64,000 nucleotides of DNA from Huaxiibacter chinensis (GCF_022171985.1 NZ_JAJVHF010000003.1:496001-560000); one strand, 5' to 3'; positions 1-9,413 are shown, counted from the stretch's first letter. Translations and numbers: made by a program. The notes: generated by a model from the letters alone, not told the origin.

Positions 1-1269
1 TTCAATGCGGATGACGTTATTTTCTCCGTTATGCGTCAGAAAGACCCTAAACATCCTTATCACAATGTCTCACAGGGGAATTACGAATATTTTAATGATG
101 TCGGGCTGGATAAGCTGATTCAGGACGTCAAAAAAATCGATGATAATCACGTACAGTTTGTGCTGAGCGAACCCAACGCGGCTTTCCTGGCTGACTGGGG
201 CATGGATTTCGCCTCCATCCTCTCAGCGGAATATGCGGATGCAATGCTGAAAAAAGGCACACCTGAAAACGTGGATAACTGGCCAATCGGCACAGGCCCT
301 TATGTCCTTCAGCAGTATAAAGTGGACTCTTTGATCCGCTATATCGCGAATCCAGACTACTGGGATGGCGCGGTGCCGACGAAACACCTTATCTTCTCCA
401 TCACCCCGAACGTGGAAACCCGTCTGGCGAAACTACAAACCAACGAGTGCCAGGTTATTCCTGCACCGTCGCCCGTGCAGTTCGATGTGATTAAAAAGAA
501 TAAAGACCTGACGCTGCACTCGGTGTATGCGTTAAACGTGGGCTATCTGGCGTTTAACACCGAGAAAAAACCGTTTGATAATGTGCTGGTGCGCCAGGCG
601 CTGAATTATGCCACCGATAAAAAGGCTATCGTCAATGCCGTCTTTATGGGCTCCGGCACGGTCGCCAAATCGCCAATTCCACCTAATATGCTCGGTTATA
701 ACAAAGACCTACCCGATTACGGTTACGACCCTGAAAAAGCGAAGGCGCTCCTGAAGCAGGCTGGTCTGGAGAAAGGCGCTGAGGTGACATTATGGTCAAT
801 GCCGGTACAGCGTCCGTATAACCCGAATTCCCGCCGTATTGCTGAGATGATTCAGAGCGACTGGGCGAAGGTCGGTATCAAAGCCAAAATCGTCTCCTAC
901 GAGTGGGGTGAATATCTTTCGGGTATGCGTAAGGGCGAGCACGACAGTGCGCTGTTTGGCTGGATGTCCGACAACGGTGACCCGGACAACTTCGCAGATG
1001 TACTGCTGGGCTGTAATAGCATTAAAACCGGCTCCAATGCGGCACGCTGGTGTGACAAGGGATACAATGCGCTGGTAGAAAAAGCGAAACTGACCAGCGA
1101 TCCGGCAGAGCGTGCGAAGCTCTACGGCGAAGCTCAGGTCATTTTCCATGACCAGGCGCCCTGGATCCCGCTGGCAAACGGCAAAACATTCTATGCAACG
1201 CGTAGCAATGTCACCGGCTACAGCGTGAGCCTGATGGGCAGCGACTTCTCGAAAGCGAAGCTGAACTAA
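1..1269 (+). CDS. DppA-family peptide ABC transporter substrate-binding protein (3' part)
   Basis: Periplasmic solute-binding protein of family 5, which delivers peptides to an inner-membrane ABC permease. The reading frame is open from base 1, so the signal peptide and the first roughly 110 residues lie outside the window; 422 residues are visible, against about 535 for E. coli DppA. It follows DppA closely through blocks such as NADDVIFS, ADAM-KGTPE, PIGTGPY, AKLQTNECQV, LNVGYL and MPVQRPYNPN-RR, and the GDNGDPDNF loop is present as SDNGDPDNF. It is a DppA paralogue rather than DppA itself, because the neighbours are ydcY/ydcZ and not dppBCDF. No permease genes follow, so it may share another transporter. 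Ligand specificity cannot be read from the sequence. Confidence 0.85.
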   Translation, partial: FNADDVIFSVMRQKDPKHPYHNVSQGNYEYFNDVGLDKLIQDVKKIDDNHVQFVLSEPNAAFLADWGMDFASILSAEYADAMLKKGTPENVDNWPIGTGPYVLQQYKVDSLIRYIANPDYWDGAVPTKHLIFSITPNVETRLAKLQTNECQVIPAPSPVQFDVIKKNKDLTLHSVYALNVGYLAFNTEKKPFDNVLVRQALNYATDKKAIVNAVFMGSGTVAKSPIPPNMLGYNKDLPDYGYDPEKAKALLKQAGLEKGAEVTLWSMPVQRPYNPNSRRIAEMIQSDWAKVGIKAKIVSYEWGEYLSGMRKGEHDSALFGWMSDNGDPDNFADVLLGCNSIKTGSNAARWCDKGYNALVEKAKLTSDPAERAKLYGEAQVIFHDQAPWIPLANGKTFYATRSNVTGYSVSLMGSDFSKAKLN

Positions 1270-1274
1270 CTGTA

Positions 1275-1301
1275 ATGCCCTTCCCTTTGGGGGAAGGGCA
1301 T
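1275..1301 (+). terminator. Hairpin after the binding-protein gene
   Basis: A perfect 11-bp inverted repeat, ATGCCCTTCCC / GGGAAGGGCAT with a 5-nt loop, begins 5 nt after the stop codon. No T-run follows, so it may be a weak terminator or an mRNA-stabilising hairpin. Confidence 0.5.
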
Positions 1302-1319
1302 CGACGACAAGGAGTGACA

Positions 1320-1553
1320 ATGTCACATCTGCAGGAGGTCACCGCTCGCGTTGACGCGGCGGTGGAAGAGAGTGTTATCACCCATATGAACGAACTTCTG
1401 ATCGCGCTGAGTGATGACCCGGAGTTAAGCCGTGAAGCGCGCTATGCGCAGCAGCAGCGGCTGCGGATCGCCATTGCCCACCATGGCAAGCAGCATAAAG
1501 AAGAGCAGGACGCGCGGCTTGACCACCTGACCAAAGGCGGCACGATTCTTTAA
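1320..1553 (+). CDS. ydcY: YdcY family protein (DUF2526)
   Basis: Small cytoplasmic protein of 77 residues with no known function; the length equals that of E. coli YdcY. The start is the ATG at 1320, with GGAG 5 nt upstream; an in-frame ATG 45 nt earlier lies in the preceding hairpin and is unlikely. The sequence is charged and helical (MSHLQEVTARVDAAVEE, repeated RLRIAIAHH). It converges on ydcZ, the two stop codons being 2 bp apart, as in the E. coli order ydcY-ydcZ-mnaT. Identification rests on sequence recall and synteny. Confidence 0.9.
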   Translation: MSHLQEVTARVDAAVEESVITHMNELLIALSDDPELSREARYAQQQRLRIAIAHHGKQHKEEQDARLDHLTKGGTIL

Positions 1554-1555
1554 GT

Positions 1556-2005
1556 TCAAAACTGGCGTCGGGCGACAAGCCAGGCGCCAATCACCAGCAA
1601 TACTGCGCCACAAACGGGGCCGACTAATGCCCGCAAGGGGATGCCGTGACTTTTAAGGATGTCCATCGCCAGTCCGCCAATTAACTGGCTGGCAACCAGC
1701 ACCGCAATCGTGGTCGCCGCACCGACATACTGATAACCACTGATGCTGGCAAAGACAAAAAATGAACCCAGCAGACCGGGTATCAGCGTCCACCAGCGAA
1801 CCGTCGCCACCAGCTCACTGAATCCTGAGAGACCGTTTTTGACCAGCAATATGCTGACAAAAAGCACGATCCCCACCAGTGAGTTCAGCAGCATGGCAAT
1901 CAGAATCGTCGATGACGACTGGGTGATGCGCACCATCAGCGTGTTTTGCACCACCAGTCCAATCCCGGCCGCCACCAGAAAAACCATCGTCAGGGACTGA
2001 TTCAT
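1556..2005 (-). CDS. ydcZ: YdcZ, DMT-family inner-membrane protein
   Basis: Integral membrane protein of the drug/metabolite transporter group (DUF606/DMT_YdcZ), 149 residues, with about five hydrophobic helices starting LTMVFLVAAGIGLVVQ and ending VCGAVLLVIGAWLVARR. It is the half-size transporter form, which probably works as a dimer. Its ATG overlaps the stop codon of mnaT (TGATG), so the two are translationally coupled. Pairing with an amino-acid N-acetyltransferase suggests export of, or protection from, a toxic amine or amino-acid analogue; the substrate is unknown. Confidence 0.9.
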   Translation of the reverse strand: MNQSLTMVFLVAAGIGLVVQNTLMVRITQSSSTILIAMLLNSLVGIVLFVSILLVKNGLSGFSELVATVRWWTLIPGLLGSFFVFASISGYQYVGAATTIAVLVASQLIGGLAMDILKSHGIPLRALVGPVCGAVLLVIGAWLVARRQF

Positions 2006-2520
2006 CAGATGCCGTCCGGGTCGGTACGTTCATCGAGCTGCAACTGCATAAAGGTCAGATCAAGCCAGCGACCAAATTTCGTGCCGACCTGCGGCATTTG
2101 CCCGGTCACCACAAAGCCTAACGTTTCATGCAGATGAATAGAGGCCTTGTTCTGGGTTTCGATGCCCGCGACCATCACATGTTTGCCCACGTTTCGCGCC
2201 TCGGCAATCAGGTGACGCAGTAGCTCCCGTCCGAGGCCTTTTCCCTGATGCTGCGGATGAACATAAACCGAGTGTTCTACCGTGTGGCGAAAACCGTCAA
2301 AGGCGCGCCAGTCGCCAAAAGAGGCATAGCCAGTGACCACGCCATTCTCTTCACTGACCAGCACCGGGTAGCCCATCAGGGTACGCGCCTCGTACCAGGC
2401 GATGCGATTATCGGTATCCACGGTGGTGTCATTCCAGATGGCGGCGGTATGGACAACGGCATGGTTATAAATCTCGCCAATGGCGGCGCAATCTTCTTTA
2501 CTGGCGTGACGAATGATCAT
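2005..2520 (-). CDS. mnaT: L-amino acid N-acyltransferase MnaT
   Basis: GNAT-fold acetyltransferase of 171 residues. E. coli MnaT (YncA) transfers acetyl from acetyl-CoA to methionine sulfone/sulfoximine and related amino acids, and phosphinothricin acetyltransferases belong to the same group. The N-terminus IIRHASKEDCAAIGEIYNHAV and the acetyl-CoA loop VHPQHQGKGLGRELLRHLI (motif A, QGKGLG) are clear. The start at 2520 has GAGG 7 nt upstream. It leads a two-gene unit with ydcZ and is divergent from an XRE-cupin regulator; a shared palindrome lies in both promoter regions. Confidence 0.92.
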   Translation of the reverse strand: MIIRHASKEDCAAIGEIYNHAVVHTAAIWNDTTVDTDNRIAWYEARTLMGYPVLVSEENGVVTGYASFGDWRAFDGFRHTVEHSVYVHPQHQGKGLGRELLRHLIAEARNVGKHVMVAGIETQNKASIHLHETLGFVVTGQMPQVGTKFGRWLDLTFMQLQLDERTDPDGI

Positions 2521-2542
2521 GGCAAACCTCAGACTGGGTGTT

Positions 2543-2660
2543 CACTATAGTGGTACGTTAGTATCACAATATTACACAATGAAACCGGCACATCGCTACG
2601 CTATAAGTCATATTTTTTTGTTATGACAACAGGATTGAAATCGGTTTCATACACTATAGT
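2543..2660. promoter_or_regulatory. Divergent mnaT / XRE-cupin control region with shared palindromic sites
   Basis: The 9-mer CACTATAGT occurs twice. The first copy (2543-2552, CACTATAGTG) is a perfect palindrome about 25 nt upstream of the mnaT ATG; the second (2652-2660) lies just upstream of the regulator start. A 9-bp inverted repeat ATGAAACCG (2579-2587) / CGGTTTCAT (2642-2650) brackets the space between them. Both CACTATAGT copies sit where -10 elements or operators would be expected for the two divergent genes. The XRE-cupin protein is the natural candidate ligand-responsive repressor; this is inference. Confidence 0.5.
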
Positions 2661-2668
2661 ATGACGTT

Positions 2669-3244
2669 ATGGAGACTATGACAGACAATATTAATCAACG
2701 GATTAGCGCACGTATTCGCCTTGAACGCGAGGCGCGCGGCTGGTCGCTCAGCGAGCTGGCCGAACGGGCAGGTGTGTCACGCGCCATGATCCACAAAATT
2801 GAACGGGGTGAAAGCAGCCCGACGGCAACGCTGCTTGCGCGGCTATCCGGCGCTTTTTCCATCAGCATGTCGACGTTAATTGCCCGCGCAGAAATGCAGG
2901 AAGGCAAGCTGCTGCGCGTTGAGAATCAGCCCGTCTGGCGGGATCCGCAAACCCATTATCTGCGTCGTCACGTCTCACCGCGGACCGATCTTCCTATTGA
3001 CCTGGTTCAGGTTGAGCTGCCGGGGGACTGTGATGTCCCTATGCCTGCATCGTCCTATGCGCTTGCCCGCCTGCTGATCTGGGTGCAGGCCGGGGAGCTG
3101 GTGTTTCAGGAAGGCGACACGCGTCACGAAATGAAAGCCGGGGATTGCCTCGAACTGGGGCCGCCCAACGATTGCCGTTTTATCAACGAAACATCGTCAC
3201 CGTGCGTTTATCTGGTGGTACGTCTCAATCAGTCCGGCTCTTAA
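2669..3244 (+). CDS. XRE-family regulator with C-terminal cupin domain
   Basis: Transcriptional regulator of the HTH-XRE plus cupin_2 type (191 residues). Residues about 10-65 form the helix-turn-helix (RLEREARGWSLSELAERAGV followed by SRAMIHKIERGESSPTATLL); residues about 110-185 form a single cupin barrel (MKAGDCLELGPPNDCRF), which normally senses a small metabolite. The family often controls adjacent detoxification or amine metabolism genes. An alternative ATG at 2678 has GGAG only 3 nt upstream; neither start has an ideal ribosome-binding site. It is divergent from mnaT-ydcZ and probably regulates that pair. I do not recognise a K-12 counterpart at this position. Confidence 0.85.
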   Translation: METMTDNINQRISARIRLEREARGWSLSELAERAGVSRAMIHKIERGESSPTATLLARLSGAFSISMSTLIARAEMQEGKLLRVENQPVWRDPQTHYLRRHVSPRTDLPIDLVQVELPGDCDVPMPASSYALARLLIWVQAGELVFQEGDTRHEMKAGDCLELGPPNDCRFINETSSPCVYLVVRLNQSGS

Positions 3245-3311
3245 TGCTAAGGCGTAACCTGGCATCCGGGGCTAGTCTTTAGAGACATTTGCACAACGTA
3301 AGGATCAAGTT

Positions 3312-4352
3312 ATGACGCAAAACACGACGCAAAATCGCCGACTGGTACTGGCTTCCCGCCCGCAGGGCGCGCCAGTGGCAGAAAATTTCAGACTGGAAGA
3401 GCAACCTGTTGCCGAACCCGCCGACGGACAGGTGCTTTTGCGCACAATATGGCTCTCGCTGGACCCTTACATGCGTGGTCGCATGAGCGATGCGCCGTCT
3501 TATTCTCCGCCGGTTGAGATTGGCGCGGTAATGGTTGGCGGCACGGTGAGTCAGGTGGTGAAATCCCGCCATTCTGAGTATCACGAAGGTGAATGGGTAC
3601 TCAGCTACAGCGGCTGGCAGGAATATGAACTGTCTGATGGCACTGGATTAGTCAAGCTTGGCGACGATCTCGAACACCCGTCCTGGGCACTCGGCATTCT
3701 GGGTATGCCGGGGTTCACCGCCTATATGGGGTTATTGGATATCGGCCAGCCTAAAGAGGGAGAGACCCTGGTGGTCGCAGCCGCAACCGGGCCCGTGGGA
3801 GCGACCGTCGGGCAAATTGGCAAGATTAAAGGCTGCCGGGTCGTCGGCGTGGCAGGAGGGGCTGAAAAGTGCCGTTATGCTGAAGAGGTGCTGGGGTTCG
3901 ACAGTTGTCTTGATCATCACGCCGACGATTTTGCCGGGCAGCTTGCCCGGGCATGCCCGAAAGGTATCGACGTCTACTATGAGAACGTGGGCGGCAAAGT
4001 GTTCGATGCGGTATTACCGCTTCTCAATACCTCTTCACGCGTACCCATTTGTGGGCTGGTAAGCGGGTATAACGCCACAGGGTTGCCCGACGGTCCCGAT
4101 CGTCTGCCATTACTGTTGGGCACGTTGTTGAAAAAGCGCATCAGAATGCAGGGCTTTATCATCGCTCAGGATTACGGCGACCGTATCGGTGAATTCCAGG
4201 AAGAGATGGGGCGCTGGCTGAAAGAGGGTAAAATCCACTATCGCGAGCAGGTCACCGACGGTCTGGAAAACGCACCGCAGGCGCTGATTGGTCTGCTGGA
4301 AGGTAAAAATTTTGGCAAAGTCGTGATTCGCGTTGCGCAGGATAACGGATAA
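3312..4352 (+). CDS. curA: NADPH-dependent curcumin/dihydrocurcumin reductase
   Basis: Zinc-independent medium-chain dehydrogenase/reductase (346 residues; E. coli CurA 345). It reduces the C=C bond of curcumin and related enones using NADPH. Visible marks are the N-terminal LASRPQGAP-ENFRLEE, the LSLDPYMRGRM block typical of the leukotriene B4 dehydrogenase group, and the nucleotide-binding AATGPVGATVGQIGKIKG near residues 157-174. Catalytic zinc cysteines are absent, as expected. The start follows AAGGATC. It sits upstream of mcbR as in E. coli. The physiological substrate is probably an endogenous or plant enone. Confidence 0.95.
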   Translation: MTQNTTQNRRLVLASRPQGAPVAENFRLEEQPVAEPADGQVLLRTIWLSLDPYMRGRMSDAPSYSPPVEIGAVMVGGTVSQVVKSRHSEYHEGEWVLSYSGWQEYELSDGTGLVKLGDDLEHPSWALGILGMPGFTAYMGLLDIGQPKEGETLVVAAATGPVGATVGQIGKIKGCRVVGVAGGAEKCRYAEEVLGFDSCLDHHADDFAGQLARACPKGIDVYYENVGGKVFDAVLPLLNTSSRVPICGLVSGYNATGLPDGPDRLPLLLGTLLKKRIRMQGFIIAQDYGDRIGEFQEEMGRWLKEGKIHYREQVTDGLENAPQALIGLLEGKNFGKVVIRVAQDNG

Positions 4353-4362
4353 ATCCGATTTG

Positions 4363-4380
4363 TGGCGGGGTTCCCCGCCA
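4363..4380 (+). terminator. Hairpin after curA
   Basis: TGGCGGGG-TT-CCCCGCCA, a near-gapless 8-bp inverted repeat 10 nt after the curA stop, followed by an AT-rich run (TAATATATTC). It is a plausible intrinsic terminator, although no clean T-run is present. Confidence 0.6.
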
Positions 4381-4598
4381 TAATATATTCTTAATATTCG
4401 ACTATAATGTTTTTAATAATACGTTAAGAGTTACCCAGTCTCACTACAGGGATTGAGCTCTAATTATTCATTTGTTTATTTGTTGTACTTTAGCGTCACT
4501 CCAACACCAGGCATAAAGATACAGGAGAGTTCTGCAGGCATCAGTGCGTCATTACTGATGTGTTGAATCGTGCTTTATGTTTGTTACGGGAATTAAAC

Positions 4599-5267
4599 AT
4601 GCTTGATTTGGAAAACTTGGAAAAAGCACAACGACTCAGCCTCACGATGCAAGTTGAGGTAAGCCTGAAAAACGCACTCATCGTTGGCGCGTTAAAACCG
4701 GGAGCCCGGCTTATCACGAAGGAGATTGCCGATAAACTGGGCACCAGCATTACGCCCGTGCGCGAAGCCTTGCTACGCCTGGTATCTGCAGGTGCGCTCC
4801 ATGCTACCCCTGCGCAAGCGTTCATGGTGCCCGAAATGACGCTGGAGCGTTATACCGAAATTAATGCCATTCGTAAGCAGCTTGAAGCGATGGCGGTAGG
4901 GGCGGCGTGCCAGCAGATGACCCCCGGTAAATGGCAGGAACTTCACGATCTGGCTGAAAAATTTCATGATGCCATGGATAAGGGTGAAGCTCAGCGGGCG
5001 CTCAATGCCAACCGGGCGTTTCGCTTCCGTCTTTACGAATACGCCCAGATGCCCACGCTGTCAGCGTTGATCGAACAGCTCTGGGTGCGTATCGGGCCTT
5101 GCTTTAACTACCTTCACGCCAGCGTGCATGATATTGCGAAATATCCCTACCGCTATGACGATTTGCTTGCTGCCCTTGAACGAGGGGATGCACAAGCGGC
5201 ACAGAAATCAATTGATAAACTCATTGATGCGTCGACAGCGCTCTTACTACAACAGTATTTTAGTTAA
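4599..5267 (+). CDS. mcbR: GntR/FadR-type transcriptional regulator McbR
   Basis: GntR-family regulator (222 residues; E. coli McbR/YncC 221). The N-terminal winged helix carries ALKPGARLITKEIADKLGTS followed directly by ITPVREALLRL (about residues 30-62); the C-terminal FCD helical domain follows. In E. coli it represses mcbA and affects colanic acid production and biofilm; yncE has also been linked to it. The ATG at 4599 matches the family length; an upstream GTG at 4560 has no ribosome-binding site. The 246-bp gap before it is AT-rich, apart from the curA hairpin. Confidence 0.92.
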   Translation: MLDLENLEKAQRLSLTMQVEVSLKNALIVGALKPGARLITKEIADKLGTSITPVREALLRLVSAGALHATPAQAFMVPEMTLERYTEINAIRKQLEAMAVGAACQQMTPGKWQELHDLAEKFHDAMDKGEAQRALNANRAFRFRLYEYAQMPTLSALIEQLWVRIGPCFNYLHASVHDIAKYPYRYDDLLAALERGDAQAAQKSIDKLIDASTALLLQQYFS

Positions 5268-5453
5268 GTGATAATTTTATACAGAATACGATTTTATACG
5301 CGCACTATCTCACTTCTTTATTATCTCCCGGTGGCATTTTCTGCCGGGAACGATGTTTCATTTTTTTCATAATCCCTCCTGGATGCCCTGAAATAACCCT
5401 GACACCTGCCGATAAACTGAAAAGGCACATTTGCCTTTTGAGGAGTCAGGAAG

Positions 5454-6992
5454 ATGCATTTCAACCAACGATTACGAAATATAAACATGAGCAAAAAGCT
5501 CGGGATGGGGTTTGGTCTGGTATTGCTACTGGTGGCGGTGTCAACGACCATGAGCGTGTTGCGTTTTAAAGAAATCCGCGAGGTCTACCAGCAAACTAAC
5601 CTGATTTATAACATCAATATTGAAGTATTTCAGGCCAAGATCAACCGTCTCAAGTTTTTGTATACGGGTGATGAAAAATCGGGTCAGGTCATGTCGGGTT
5701 ACGTCAAACATGCGGTGGCGCTGACGCAAGAAGCTAAACAAAGACAATGGAGCGCGCAGGAAGCACTCATTATTGATGCTATCGACGGACACCTGGCACA
5801 GTTTGACCGCAGCGTGGAAGCAATGCAGGCAGCCATGGTCACATTCAATGCAAACAAAGGCGATGCCAGCGCCCGGCAAAGTGTGGAAGCGGCTGAAGAA
5901 AAAGTGAAAGTAGCAGGCGATGAGAGCAGCGCGGCCATTCGGCAAATTATTGCGCTGGTGAAAACACATAACGATTCTCTCGCCAACAGCTCCAGCTCCA
6001 TAACGGCGATAGTCGGTCTCGTCGCGATCCTGTTTGGTATTCTTGTGTCGTGGTGGGTCACGCGCCAGATCACCCGTCCGGTCAATCACAACCTGCAGCT
6101 CGCAGAGAAGATTGCCAGCGGCGATCTCAGCTCGGATATTCACCCACAGGGCGATGATGAGCTAGGTAAACTGACCGGCGCCATGGGGCGGATGAACGAC
6201 AAATTGCGTGCGATGATTGGCGAAGTGCGCAGTAGCGTTTCTCAGGTATCACAGGCCGCCAGCGATATCGCAGAGGGCAATACCGATCTCTCCTCACGCA
6301 CGGAGCAGCAGGCGGCGGCCGTGGTACAAACCGCCGCAAGCATGGAAGAGCTGACGGCCACGGTGAAGAACAACGCCGATAATGCGCGTCATGCCAGCAA
6401 GCTGGCAGCAGAGGCCTCCCGCACGGCAACGCAGGGCGGAAGCGTTATGCGCGATGTCGTCAGCACCATGAGCGATATCAATACCAGTTCGCAGAAGATT
6501 GCCGATATCACTGCCGTTATCAACAGCATTGCCTTCCAGACCAATATCCTGGCGCTTAATGCCGCCGTGGAAGCCGCGCGCGCGGGTGAACAAGGGCGCG
6601 GGTTTGCGGTCGTCGCCAGTGAAGTTCGCAGCCTTTCTCAGCGCAGCTCTCAGGCGGCGAAAGACATTGAACAGTTGATCAGCGAGTCGGTATCCCGTAT
6701 CTCAACGGGCAGCGATCTGGTGGTTAAGGCCGGACAAACCATGGAGCAGGTCGTGGATTCAGTCACGCGGGTGAACGATATTATGGGCGAAATCTCGTCT
6801 GCCTCGGAAGAGCAGAGCAGGGGAATCGAGCAGATCTCACGTGCGGTTATGGAGCTGGACACCACCACTCAGCAAAACGCATCGTTGGTCGGCGCATCGT
6901 CAACTGCGGCAGGGGCGCTGGAAGACCAGGCACGTATACTGGAGTCGTTGGTAGCGGCGTTCCGCTTAGAGCAGAACGCCCGAATGGCGTAA
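5454..6992 (+). CDS. Methyl-accepting chemotaxis protein
   Basis: Transmembrane chemoreceptor of 512 residues. TM1 is near residues 18-38 ([18 protein letters not shown]), a periplasmic four-helix-bundle sensor runs to about 180, TM2 is near 183-203 ([16 protein letters not shown]), then HAMP ([20 protein letters not shown]) and the signalling hairpin with its conserved tip ([20 protein letters not shown], then [10 protein letters not shown]). There is no C-terminal NWETF-type CheR/CheB tether, so it is probably a low-abundance receptor relying on others for adaptation. GAGGAG lies upstream of the start. It is not part of the K-12 mcbR-yncD interval, so it is an accessory gene. Ligand unknown. 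Confidence 0.93.
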   Translation: MHFNQRLRNINMSKKLGMGFGLVLLLVAVSTTMSVLRFKEIREVYQQTNLIYNINIEVFQAKINRLKFLYTGDEKSGQVMSGYVKHAVALTQEAKQRQWSAQEALIIDAIDGHLAQFDRSVEAMQAAMVTFNANKGDASARQSVEAAEEKVKVAGDESSAAIRQIIALVKTHNDSLANSSSSITAIVGLVAILFGILVSWWVTRQITRPVNHNLQLAEKIASGDLSSDIHPQGDDELGKLTGAMGRMNDKLRAMIGEVRSSVSQVSQAASDIAEGNTDLSSRTEQQAAAVVQTAASMEELTATVKNNADNARHASKLAAEASRTATQGGSVMRDVVSTMSDINTSSQKIADITAVINSIAFQTNILALNAAVEAARAGEQGRGFAVVASEVRSLSQRSSQAAKDIEQLISESVSRISTGSDLVVKAGQTMEQVVDSVTRVNDIMGEISSASEEQSRGIEQISRAVMELDTTTQQNASLVGASSTAAGALEDQARILESLVAAFRLEQNARMA

Positions 6993-6998
6993 TATTGT

Positions 6999-7023
6999 CC
7001 CCGGCAGACGTTGCCTGCCGGGG
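6999..7023. terminator. Hairpin between the convergent MCP and pqqU genes
   Basis: CCCCGGCAG / CTGCCGGGG, a perfect 9-bp stem with a 7-nt loop, in the 37 bp between two convergent stop codons; CAGTCTTTATT follows on the + strand. It probably serves both genes. Confidence 0.7.
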
Positions 7024-7029
7024 CAGTCT

Positions 7030-9144
7030 TTATTCGAAACGATAGGAAACCGACAGGCCAACGCCGTAGTTGCGGCCCGGCGCGGGTTCGTAATAACGAC
7101 CATTTGATTCGTTAACGATGACCGATCCGACATACTCTTTATCGAACAGGTTATCCACCCGACCAAATACGTCCATTCCCCAGCTTCCGTAGTTAAATTT
7201 ATACCCGGTATTCAGACCCACCACGGTGTATGACGGTGCTTTGGCGGTGTTTTCATCGTCAGCCTGAATATCGCTCATGTAACGCACATCCGTGCCAGCG
7301 TACCAGCCCTCAACAGGCTGCCAGCCGAAGGATGCGTAGCCCATATTCCGTGCGATGCCCGGCATACGATTGCCGTTGCAGTCCGTATCGGAACAGACGT
7401 TGGTCCGGTAGGTGGCATCCAGATACGTCCATGCCATTTTAAGTTTCCAGTTCTCAGCGAACTGCTGATCCAGGGACACTTCCACACCCTGACGGCGCGT
7501 TTTACCGGCGTTTTTATAGCTGGTGCGTCCGCCTGCACTGGCATCCACCACGATTTCGTCATCGGTGTCAGTACGGAACAGGGCGGCAGTCAGCAGACCA
7601 TTTCCGACGCGTGTTTTACTGCCCACTTCATAGGTGTTATTGGTGGAGGGCTTCAGACCAAAATTCAGCCCGCTCTGGTTCCCGGAACGGTAGGACAGTT
7701 CGTTAATGGTCGGGGTTTCGAAGCCACGGCCCGCGGCGGCGTAAAGGTTCCAGCCGTCGGTTACGGCGTATTTTACCGAGCCGGCTGGCAGCCATTTATG
7801 GTAGCTGGCCTCGCCGCTATCGTCGCCATTGGCCCCTTTGACGTAACGATCGTTGGAATCAAACCAGACGGAGCTATAGCGCACGCCCGCGTCCACGGAG
7901 AGTTTATCCGTAAGCTGCCAGCGGGTTTGCAGATACGGGTCGACGTTCCACATCAGGTTACGCTCGTCACGACGTTTATTGCCTTTGACGCCGTAGTCCG
8001 GGGCACCGTTGCGCATCACAAAGTTTTCATAGCCGCGACGATTTTCACTGAGATTTTCGTAGTTCAGCCCGGTGGTAAAGGTCACCGGAACGCCCAGCTC
8101 ACCCCGGTGCGTCCAGCGGGTATCGATACCCTGGTAATGGCGCTGCATATCAATCACGCCGCCGGAATGCGTTTCACGCAGCTGCGGCTGGTAGGGGATC
8201 GACTGGTACTGGGTCATCTCACGTTCGCCGGCATAGGCCATCACGCTCAGATCGTCCTGCTCGCTGAGCTGGCGGTCATAGCGCAGCCCTGCCTGGGTCT
8301 GCTTAATGGTTTTACGCGTGTTGTACTGATCGCCACGCGGCGACTGACGCGGGTTGTCGCGCCATTCCTGATAATCCAGACCACCCGGATCGTTGGCTTT
8401 CATGTCCACGCTATTGAAGATCAGCGTCAGCTTGCTGGCGTCATCAAGGCGCACGCCAAGTCGGGCGTTGGCGAGGTTTTTACGCGCGCCGCTGTGATCG
8501 CGGTAGCCATGCGTGGTGAATCGCGTTGTCGACACCGTGTAATCCACATCGCCCGCGTGCGTACCGTCACCCATCGCTCCCGTGGCTTTCATACCGTAAC
8601 GCCAGGTACCGTAGCTGCCGTAATAGCTGCTGGCTTCCAGGGTAGGGGGTTCTTTGCCGGTTTCGGTAGTCATATTAATGACCCCGCCCGAGGCGTTGCC
8701 ATACAGCGCAGAAAACGGGCCGCGCAGCACTTCCACGCTATCAATACTGCTTAAATCGATATTGGACGTTTGCCCCTGGCCGTCCGGCATCGTCGCCGGT
8801 ATCCCGTCCACATAAAGACGAATTCCCCGCACACCAAACGTCGAACGCGCACCGAAGCCACGCATGGAAAGCTGCAGGTCCTGCGCGTAGTTCTGTCGAT
8901 TTTGGATTTGCAGGCCCGGCACGCTACCTAAGGATTCGGACAGATTGATTCGCGGCGCGGCATGACGCATGTCATCACCGTTGACCACGCTCACAGCGGC
9001 AGGGGTATCAAGCTCAGAAACGGTCTGTGGGGTTGCGCTGACAATCAGGGTTTGCTCTTGCTCTGCGAGCGCAACGGCTGGCGTCAGGACAGCAGGAATC
9101 AGTATCAACGGTAACGTTAACTGACGGGCAGAAATGATTTTCAT
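7030..9144 (-). CDS. pqqU: TonB-dependent outer-membrane receptor PqqU (YncD)
   Basis: Outer-membrane TonB-dependent transporter, 704 residues (E. coli about 700); in E. coli it takes up pyrroloquinoline quinone. The signal peptide is MKIISARQLTLPLILIPAVL and continues to ...ALA; a TonB-box-like QTLIVSA follows, then the plug domain (PAAVSVVNGDDMRH, YGNASGGVINMTT) and a C-terminal barrel ending in SVSYRFE with terminal Phe-Glu. The ATG at 9144 is chosen because the longer frame to 9303 has no signal sequence ahead of it. It is divergent from yncE, with a Fur-box-like site between them. Confidence 0.93.
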   Translation of the reverse strand: MKIISARQLTLPLILIPAVLTPAVALAEQEQTLIVSATPQTVSELDTPAAVSVVNGDDMRHAAPRINLSESLGSVPGLQIQNRQNYAQDLQLSMRGFGARSTFGVRGIRLYVDGIPATMPDGQGQTSNIDLSSIDSVEVLRGPFSALYGNASGGVINMTTETGKEPPTLEASSYYGSYGTWRYGMKATGAMGDGTHAGDVDYTVSTTRFTTHGYRDHSGARKNLANARLGVRLDDASKLTLIFNSVDMKANDPGGLDYQEWRDNPRQSPRGDQYNTRKTIKQTQAGLRYDRQLSEQDDLSVMAYAGEREMTQYQSIPYQPQLRETHSGGVIDMQRHYQGIDTRWTHRGELGVPVTFTTGLNYENLSENRRGYENFVMRNGAPDYGVKGNKRRDERNLMWNVDPYLQTRWQLTDKLSVDAGVRYSSVWFDSNDRYVKGANGDDSGEASYHKWLPAGSVKYAVTDGWNLYAAAGRGFETPTINELSYRSGNQSGLNFGLKPSTNNTYEVGSKTRVGNGLLTAALFRTDTDDEIVVDASAGGRTSYKNAGKTRRQGVEVSLDQQFAENWKLKMAWTYLDATYRTNVCSDTDCNGNRMPGIARNMGYASFGWQPVEGWYAGTDVRYMSDIQADDENTAKAPSYTVVGLNTGYKFNYGSWGMDVFGRVDNLFDKEYVGSVIVNESNGRYYEPAPGRNYGVGLSVSYRFE

Positions 9145-9312
9145 GAATAGAAGCCGGTTAATAAAAAGACGAACCAAATGGAACATGTGACGCCATGTTA
9201 AATCTTTTGTAAAGGTTTTGAAAACTTTAACAGCACATTGCGTTAATGGAAGTGTAGTTAAAAAAACAGCGAAGCGGGAGATGGAATGAAAGAAGGGCTC
9301 CACTTTTTAACA

Positions 9313-9331
9313 AATAATGATTACTATTCTC
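9313..9331. promoter_or_regulatory. Putative Fur box between pqqU and yncE
   Basis: AATAATGATTACTATTCTC matches 14 of 19 positions of the Fur consensus GATAATGATAATCATTATC by direct comparison. It lies 83 bp before yncE and 169 bp before pqqU. E. coli yncE is known to be iron/Fur-responsive, which supports the reading. Confidence 0.6.
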
Positions 9332-9413
9332 ATCAATAAACAGACAGAGCCATGACTTTGTCGACAGGAAGCGATGTCAGTAGTCCTCACATTTTATATA
9401 AAGGGAGTTTGTT

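Noticed and set aside
7798-8754. Long + strand frame of 318 codons
   Set aside because: It is entirely antisense to pqqU, lacks a ribosome-binding site and reads as low-complexity shadow coding.
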